This document shows, one piece after another, positions 14,513-18,829 of a stretch of 18,829 bases of DNA (its first letter is position 1; the number at the start of each line of letters is the position of its first letter). Made by a program: the position numbers and the translations under genes. The notes below the pieces were generated by a model, which was given only the letters and a program-made list of their open reading frames with translations, was not told the DNA's origin and made no database searches. The stretch comes from DSFO01 sp041640715 (GTDB lineage: Archaea; Thermoproteota; Thermoprotei; Gearchaeales; Gearchaeaceae), in assembly GCA_041640715.1 (NCBI GenBank), contig JBEPZU010000017.1:1-18829 (forward strand), given 5' to 3'.

Positions 14513-15541
14513 GTGCTTAGATTGGGATATTGGTGTGGGCAAGAGCAACACGATCCAAAGTTATTGATAGACTACGCTAAGATTGCAGAAGTTGTGGGTT
14601 TTGATTTGATAAGCGTAAGCGATCATTTTCACCCATGGAGCGATAGAGGTGGTCAATCAGGTTTTCCATGGATATTAGTCAATCTAATAGCTGAAAAGAC
14701 AAAGAACGTAGAAGTGGGAACAACGGTAACTACTCCTTTATTTAGGTATCATCCTGCAATAGTAGCTCAAGCATTCGCAACCTTAGGGTATTTGTATCCA
14801 GGGAGAATATTCTTGACTTTAGGAGTAGGCCATTCCATGAATGAAACTCCTCTAGGATTTAAATGGCCTTCTAGTATTGAAGAGAAGATAGGAAGACTTG
14901 AAGAAGCAGTAGAGATAATACATCTTTTATGGACTAAGGAATTCGTGACGTATTATGGCAATTATTATAAATTATACAAGGCTAAATTGTACACCAAACC
15001 TAAACACAAAATACCTATTTACATAGCTACTGCAACTAAAGAAGCGGCTAGGATTGCTGGGAGATATGGTGAAGGAATTCTAGTAAACCCAAGAGGTTTG
15101 GAGAGGTTCGATGAAATAGTAGCAACTATGGAAAAAGAAGCAAAAAAAGCTGGAAGGGATCCTAAAGAATTAAAGAAATTAGTTGAATTCAAGATTTCTT
15201 ATAATGTAGATTATGAAGAAGCTTTGAGATCAGCCTTGTTCTGGGCTCCAACTGCTATAGATAGAAAGAAGAGGGAAAACATATCCGATCCAAGAGAACT
15301 AGAAGATAGCGTTACTGAAAAAGAGATAGAGAAATTAAAGCAGACTTGGCTCATTGCTACAGACCCTGAACAAATAATAAAAAGTTTAGATTTCTTCTTG
15401 AAATTAAATGTGGATGTGATTTTCTTTCATTCCTCAAGCCCAAACGAAAGAGCATTCTTGAACATGCTAGGTAGAGATATTTTGCCTTGGTTGAAAGAAA
15501 TATACGAACTTAAAAGGGAGCCTATAAAAGTTTCAGAATAA
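14513..15541 (+). CDS. F420-dependent glucose-6-phosphate dehydrogenase-like (LLM class) oxidoreductase
   Basis: Luciferase-like TIM-barrel enzyme, closest in pattern to mycobacterial Fgd1 along its entire length: SDHFHPW (36-42), RYHPAIVAQAFATLG (78-92), then KISY with a FWAP block, and an ATDP block near 281-284. Aligned by eye to Fgd1, Glu13, His40 and Trp44 are kept as Glu11, His38 and Trp42, but catalytic Glu109 is His107 (GVGHSMNE). Of the phosphate-binding residues, Lys259 becomes Arg254, Arg283 becomes Thr278, and Lys198 is replaced near an Arg. It therefore probably uses F420 but may act on a different sugar phosphate or alcohol. Translation starts at GTG. Fgd-type enzymes are best known from actinobacteria, so transfer is possible. 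The next gene is a convergent SIS-domain sugar isomerase. Confidence 0.88.
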   Translation: MLRLGYWCGQEQHDPKLLIDYAKIAEVVGFDLISVSDHFHPWSDRGGQSGFPWILVNLIAEKTKNVEVGTTVTTPLFRYHPAIVAQAFATLGYLYPGRIFLTLGVGHSMNETPLGFKWPSSIEEKIGRLEEAVEIIHLLWTKEFVTYYGNYYKLYKAKLYTKPKHKIPIYIATATKEAARIAGRYGEGILVNPRGLERFDEIVATMEKEAKKAGRDPKELKKLVEFKISYNVDYEEALRSALFWAPTAIDRKKRENISDPRELEDSVTEKEIEKLKQTWLIATDPEQIIKSLDFFLKLNVDVIFFHSSSPNERAFLNMLGRDILPWLKEIYELKREPIKVSE

Positions 15542-15773
15542 GGAAATTCTGAAGGAAAACTAGAAGTCGTTCAGTTTAAGTAACCAATCTCGCGTATCTT
15601 TTTGCGATAATTCTATCTTCTCTTAGCGTTCAGTTATTCATATCTCTAATTTGCTAATGCTTTTTTGTAGGATTTTAGAATATTTATAATCAGAATATTT
15701 TGCAAATAATCCTTGGTTTCCTTGAATTTTAGAAAGCAATCTTCACAGATTCTTCAAAAAGATTTTATTCTTC
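15542..15773. terminator. 232-bp convergent spacer with T-tracts on both strands
   Basis: Between the stops of the F420 enzyme (plus) and SIS (minus) genes. T5 at 15599-15603 and T6 at 15661-15666 could terminate the plus transcript; a T5 on the minus strand (A-run 15756-15760), 14 nt past the SIS stop, could terminate that one. No gene, RNA or repeat of note is visible, apart from a 9-bp direct repeat AGAATATTT at 15677 and 15692. Confidence 0.4.
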
Positions 15774-16940
15774 TTATATTATCGAGATCACCGATTGATA
15801 CCATTTGAATACGTATTCAGGTATACTAAATCCTCTTTGTTCAATCCTAGTTAATAAGAATATAGGCAATGGGCTAAGTAAGAAGGCTGCCTTCAAGTAA
15901 AATCTATTAGGTTCCCCTTTCTTATATTCACTATGTAGGGTATATGTTATATCTGAGATAGCGCTTATCGATGAGTTTTCGTTTCCAGTTATAGATATTA
16001 TCTTTCCTCCCATTCTTTTGAAATTCCTGCACCAAGCAACTACAACTTCTGTTTCCCCTGAATAGGAAATGACTACAAATACATCGCCTATTCTAGGTGA
16101 AGGTAAGTTTGTATCTCTCACTACGTATACCCAGTCCCCAAGTATTCTTTTTATGTGACCTATCCTTACGGCCGTCATCCTTGCTACTTCAAGACCGCTG
16201 CCTAGGCCTCCGAAGAAGCACGCATTTCTCTTCTCGATTTCATCTGCTGATTTGTTTAAGAATTCTATAGCCTTAGGGTCTTCAAACATTTTTAGAACAT
16301 CCTCAGTCAAGTTTCTGATGTAATTCGTTAACTGATCAGCGGGGGCATCTTTATTTATGGCTTCTACTAAGGCTTGGAATATTATAGCGCTACCTAGCTC
16401 ATATATATCTCCAAGTATTCCATGTTCTTTGAATTCTCTAGTTTCCAATTCACTCGATTCGCTTTCTCTTTTACCTTTGAGTAAAAGAGTACTACCGAAT
16501 TTATAACCCAATTTACCCAAAGGAGACTCGGGGTCGGAAGTGAGTACATTTATTCTGAAATCTCTGTTATTACCTGTATCTGCTATGTACTGAGCTAGTT
16601 TTTGTGCATCTATTAAAGGCAACAATGCCCTTCCACTTCCAGAATTCACCAAAAGACACATAGGTCCATATTTTTGTCTAATTAAGGGAGCAGCTTCATA
16701 TAAATCCCTTCCTGGGAATCCTATATCGCTTCTATCTAATATTATCTTCCCTCTGTCCATTTTAGCCATTTCACTGCTTGCAATGCTTAAAGCTCCTTTA
16801 GATCTTCCTTCTCCTGTGGGTACTATAACTCTAGAAGAAATAATATTGTAATAGAAGTTAGTAATACTCTCCGTATCAAGTTCTAAAACGTTGTTTGCTA
16901 CTTGGTTAAGATATCTTAGTTCTGAAACGCTTTTAATCAT
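15774..16940 (-). CDS. Protein with two SIS (sugar isomerase) domains, 6-phospho-3-hexuloisomerase-like
   Basis: Two SIS domains of about 190 residues each. Domain 1 has GEGRSKGA near residue 39 and a later NSGSG; domain 2 has GGLGSGLEVARM and a canonical SYSGETE phosphosugar loop at 292-298. Domain 2 resembles 6-phospho-3-hexuloisomerase (GDVFVVISYSGE), an enzyme of the ribulose monophosphate route that many archaea use to make pentoses, and which is normally a single-domain protein. The first domain's loop lacks the Glu-Thr of SGET, suggesting a structural or regulatory sugar-binding role. Alternatives are a phosphoglucose/phosphomannose isomerase-type protein or an aminosugar isomerase. 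It starts at 16940, with a minus-strand TATA box 23-27 nt upstream, and is divergent from E3. The reaction is not established. Confidence 0.78.
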   Translation of the reverse strand: MIKSVSELRYLNQVANNVLELDTESITNFYYNIISSRVIVPTGEGRSKGALSIASSEMAKMDRGKIILDRSDIGFPGRDLYEAAPLIRQKYGPMCLLVNSGSGRALLPLIDAQKLAQYIADTGNNRDFRINVLTSDPESPLGKLGYKFGSTLLLKGKRESESSELETREFKEHGILGDIYELGSAIIFQALVEAINKDAPADQLTNYIRNLTEDVLKMFEDPKAIEFLNKSADEIEKRNACFFGGLGSGLEVARMTAVRIGHIKRILGDWVYVVRDTNLPSPRIGDVFVVISYSGETEVVVAWCRNFKRMGGKIISITGNENSSISAISDITYTLHSEYKKGEPNRFYLKAAFLLSPLPIFLLTRIEQRGFSIPEYVFKWYQSVISII

Positions 16941-16946
16941 AGAAAA

Positions 16947-16955
16947 ATTATATAG
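16947..16955 (+). promoter_or_regulatory. TATA box of the E3 gene
   Basis: ATTATATAG preceded by AAAA, centred about 27 nt before the E3 ATG at 16978; a leaderless transcript is predicted. Confidence 0.55.
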
Positions 16956-16958
16956 ATA

Positions 16959-16967
16959 CTTATAAAT
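16959..16967 (-). promoter_or_regulatory. TATA box of the SIS-domain gene
   Basis: On the minus strand, ATTTATAAG centred about 23 nt from the ATG at 16940. It sits next to the E3 TATA box in a 37-bp divergent spacer, so the two initiation complexes would overlap. Confidence 0.5.
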
Positions 16968-16977
16968 AATTTTAGCT

Positions 16978-18348
16978 ATGGTCTATGATCTAGCTATAGT
17001 AGGTTCTGGTCCTGGTGGTTACGTTGCCGCGATTAGGGCAGGGCAATTAGGTAAAAAGGTTCTTTTGATCGAGAAAGATAAGTTAGGCGGTGTTTGTTTA
17101 AATTATGGCTGTATTCCTAGTAAGGCGATCATACATCTTGCTCATCTTTATAAAAAAATTAAATGGTTAAACGAGCTCGGACTGATGATCGGTGAGGTCA
17201 AACCAGATTTCAAGAAGATTCAAGAATGGAAAAAACAAGTAGTGGATAGGCTTAGAAGGGGGATTAAGTTCCTCTTAGATTCGTATTCCGTAGAATTAGT
17301 ATACGGAGAAGCTATCGTTATGAATGAAAGAATGCTGGAAGTTGAAGGCAAAACCTTTGAATTCAACAATCTAATAATAGCTACTGGTTCTTCACCTATC
17401 GATTTGCCTAACTTAAAGATAGACGGGAATCAAATTCTCGATTCGACATCTGCGTTGGATTTAACAGAAATTCCTGAGAATCTGCTCGTAGTAGGTGGAG
17501 GTGCAATAGGATTAGAGCTAGGTTGTGCTTTTCAAAACTTCGGTAGCAATGTTTACGTAGTTGAGATAATGGATCAACTTTTGCCCGGCTTTGATAGAGA
17601 AGCATCTGAAGTGATAAGGCGTAGCATGATTAAGAGAGGGGCTAAAATCTTCTTGAATTCAAAGGTTGTTAGCGTTGAAAAGGGCGAAAAATTAAAGGTT
17701 AGCATCGATACAGGGACAAAAATTGAAGAAATAGAAGTTGATAAGATACTAGTTAGCGTAGGAAGGAAGCCTAACAATGAAAATATCAAAATAAAAGGGC
17801 TTCAAATAGATAAAAAGGGCTTTATTCAAGTAGACGAATTCCAAAGGACTAATATAAGTAATGTTTATGCAATAGGAGATATAACAGGACCTCCTTTCTT
17901 AGCTCATAGAGCATCGAAACAAGGCATAGTAGCTTCAGAAGTGATAAGCGGATTGAAAAGCGCCTTTGATTACAGAGCAATACCTTCTGCTTTCTTCACC
18001 GATCCAGAATTCATATCTGTAGGCAAGAATCAAGAAGAAGCTTCTAAAAGTAAAGAAGTCATCATAGGTAAGTTTCCTTTCTTGGCTTTAGGAAGGGCTA
18101 TTTCCCAAGGTGCTGGAGAAGGTTTTGTTAAAGTCATTGCAGATAAGGAAACTAAAGCGATTTTGGGCATACAAGCTGTAGGTGAAGGTGTTTCAGAGCT
18201 CAGTGGTGAAGCGGCCTTAGCCATGGAAGCTTATTTGACATTAGAAGATATCGATTACGTGATGCATGTACATCCTACTTTGAGCGAAGCTATAATGGAA
18301 TCTGCTGGAAATGCTTTAAAAAAGGCTATACATATTTTGAACAAATGA
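16978..18348 (+). CDS. lpdA: Dihydrolipoamide dehydrogenase (E3)
   Basis: FAD/NAD+ disulfide oxidoreductase that reoxidises the dihydrolipoyl arm of E2. FAD-binding GSGPGGYVA is at residues 9-17, the redox-active pair Cys40/Cys45 in GGVCLNYGCIPSK, the NAD-binding GGGAIGLELG near 174-183, the second FAD motif YAIGDI near 300, and the dimer-interface base pair His432-Glu437 in HVHPTLSE. The 456-residue length is normal and all catalytic residues are present. It is transcribed separately from lipA-E1-E2 and its stop codon overlaps the lipB start (ATGA), so E3 and octanoyl transferase are translationally coupled. It may also serve a glycine cleavage system, but its setting points to the 2-oxoacid dehydrogenase complex. 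Confidence 0.96.
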   Translation: MVYDLAIVGSGPGGYVAAIRAGQLGKKVLLIEKDKLGGVCLNYGCIPSKAIIHLAHLYKKIKWLNELGLMIGEVKPDFKKIQEWKKQVVDRLRRGIKFLLDSYSVELVYGEAIVMNERMLEVEGKTFEFNNLIIATGSSPIDLPNLKIDGNQILDSTSALDLTEIPENLLVVGGGAIGLELGCAFQNFGSNVYVVEIMDQLLPGFDREASEVIRRSMIKRGAKIFLNSKVVSVEKGEKLKVSIDTGTKIEEIEVDKILVSVGRKPNNENIKIKGLQIDKKGFIQVDEFQRTNISNVYAIGDITGPPFLAHRASKQGIVASEVISGLKSAFDYRAIPSAFFTDPEFISVGKNQEEASKSKEVIIGKFPFLALGRAISQGAGEGFVKVIADKETKAILGIQAVGEGVSELSGEAALAMEAYLTLEDIDYVMHVHPTLSEAIMESAGNALKKAIHILNK

Positions 18349-18829
18349 TCAAGGGTTATTTGTTGGATTTTGATTTCATGAAATATCTAGATGCCCTAGA
18401 GCTTCAAAGGAAACTAGTAGAGCTAAGAAATAGAGCTTTGATCCCAGAAACCTTGATTTTGTTAGAGCATGAACATGTGATAACGATAGGAAAAAGAGGT
18501 AAGGAAGAAGATATATTGGATAAAGGTTTGCCTTATTATTATGTTGAAAGGGGAGGCGAATTAACCTATCATGGTCCTGGTCAGCTTGTAGGATATCCTA
18601 TTTTTGATTTAAAGCATTTGAACATGGATGTTAAGCAGTTTGTTAACGGCATTGAGAGGGCTATATGCTATGCATTAAAGAAATTTAATATAGAATGTGA
18701 TTCTACGCATGCTTTTCCAGGTGTATGGACTAACAAATTAAAGGTAGCATCGATAGGGATTGCCTTGAAGAACTTCGTGACCTTTCACGGCTTCGCTTTG
18801 AACGTGAATACAGATTTGAGTTATTTCGC
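18345..18829 (+). CDS. lipB: Octanoyl-[ACP]:protein octanoyltransferase, N-terminal part (cut by window edge)
   Basis: Moves an octanoyl group onto the lipoyl lysine of E2, giving the substrate for LipA. About 161 residues are in the window. The signature RGGELTYHGPGQ (69-80), PIFDLKHL, and the block GVWTNKLKVASIGIALKN with catalytic Lys133 are all present, followed by HGFALNVNTDLSYF. The catalytic cysteine expected shortly after this point lies beyond position 18829. The ATG overlaps the E3 stop by 4 nt. Archaea often lack a conventional acyl carrier protein, so the octanoyl donor here is an open question; octanoyl-CoA is a possibility. Confidence 0.95.
   Translation, partial: MIKGYLLDFDFMKYLDALELQRKLVELRNRALIPETLILLEHEHVITIGKRGKEEDILDKGLPYYYVERGGELTYHGPGQLVGYPIFDLKHLNMDVKQFVNGIERAICYALKKFNIECDSTHAFPGVWTNKLKVASIGIALKNFVTFHGFALNVNTDLSYF

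Noticed and set aside
15542..15581. In-frame 13-codon extension after the F420 enzyme stop, suggesting readthrough or a recoded stop
   Set aside because: TAA is an efficient stop, the protein already reaches past the Fgd1 C-terminus, and such a short open run is expected by chance.
15588..15608. Hairpin TCGC/GCGA as intrinsic terminator
   Set aside because: Only 4-bp arms with a loop containing the T-run; bacterial-type hairpin terminators are not expected in this lineage.
15677..15700. Direct repeat AGAATATTT as attachment site or iteron
   Set aside because: Two copies of an A/T-rich 9-mer in an A/T-rich spacer are likely by chance; no integrase or mobile gene is nearby.

Overview
The window is AT-rich archaeal DNA, gene-dense and with very short spacers. 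It looks like a thermoacidophilic Thermoproteota (Sulfolobales-like) genome. The grounds are a RuvBL/TIP49 ATPase, a DUF763 protein, a cysteine-free, sequon-rich family 5 solute-binding protein with a Thr-rich stalk and C-terminal membrane anchor, heavy AGA/AGG/ATA codon use, and TATA boxes centred about 23-28 nt upstream of most transcription-leading start codons, which points to leaderless mRNAs. The taxon is an inference from gene content and promoter style, not from a marker gene.

Layout. (1) 1-1907, minus strand: a RuvBL-type helicase followed by a histidine/aromatic ammonia-lyase cut by the left edge. (2) 1980-5674, plus strand: DUF763 helix-hairpin-helix protein overlapping by 4 nt an orphan membrane-anchored solute-binding protein. 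(3) 5675-5986: a 312-bp non-coding stretch with T-tracts, two small inverted repeats and an operator-like palindrome next to the promoter of an acyl-CoA dehydrogenase (5987-7144). (4) 7148-8920, minus strand: an EthD-like small protein and an aldehyde dehydrogenase, apparently one transcript. (5) 8969-13154, plus strand: lipA, E1alpha, E1beta and E2 of a 2-oxoacid dehydrogenase complex, tightly packed. (6) 13151-15541: a cyclase/kynurenine-formamidase-like gene (minus) divergent from an Fe/Mn superoxide dismutase, then an F420-dependent glucose-6-phosphate dehydrogenase homologue with altered active-site residues. (7) 15774-16940, minus strand: a protein with two sugar-phosphate-isomerase (SIS) domains, divergent from E3 (dihydrolipoamide dehydrogenase, 16978-18348), whose stop overlaps the start of lipB (cut by the right edge).

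How it works together. The centre and right side hold everything needed to build and lipoylate a 2-oxoacid dehydrogenase complex: E1, E2 and E3, octanoyl transfer (LipB) and sulfur insertion (LipA). These lie in two transcription units separated by cyclase, SOD, F420 and SIS genes. Acyl-CoA dehydrogenase and aldehyde dehydrogenase beside it fit branched-chain amino acid, fatty acid or aldehyde catabolism that feeds or uses acyl-CoA, and the ammonia-lyase at the left edge also suggests amino acid use.

The points most worth following are the F420 enzyme with a Glu-to-His change at the Fgd1 catalytic position, a single palindromic TATA box placed symmetrically between two leaderless genes, several catalytic-residue changes (acyl-CoA dehydrogenase EGT to DGT, RuvBL Walker B DE to DD, E2 lipoyl DKA to VKV), and the apparently permuted order of sequence blocks in the solute-binding protein. 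I found no mobile element, CRISPR array, tRNA or rRNA.
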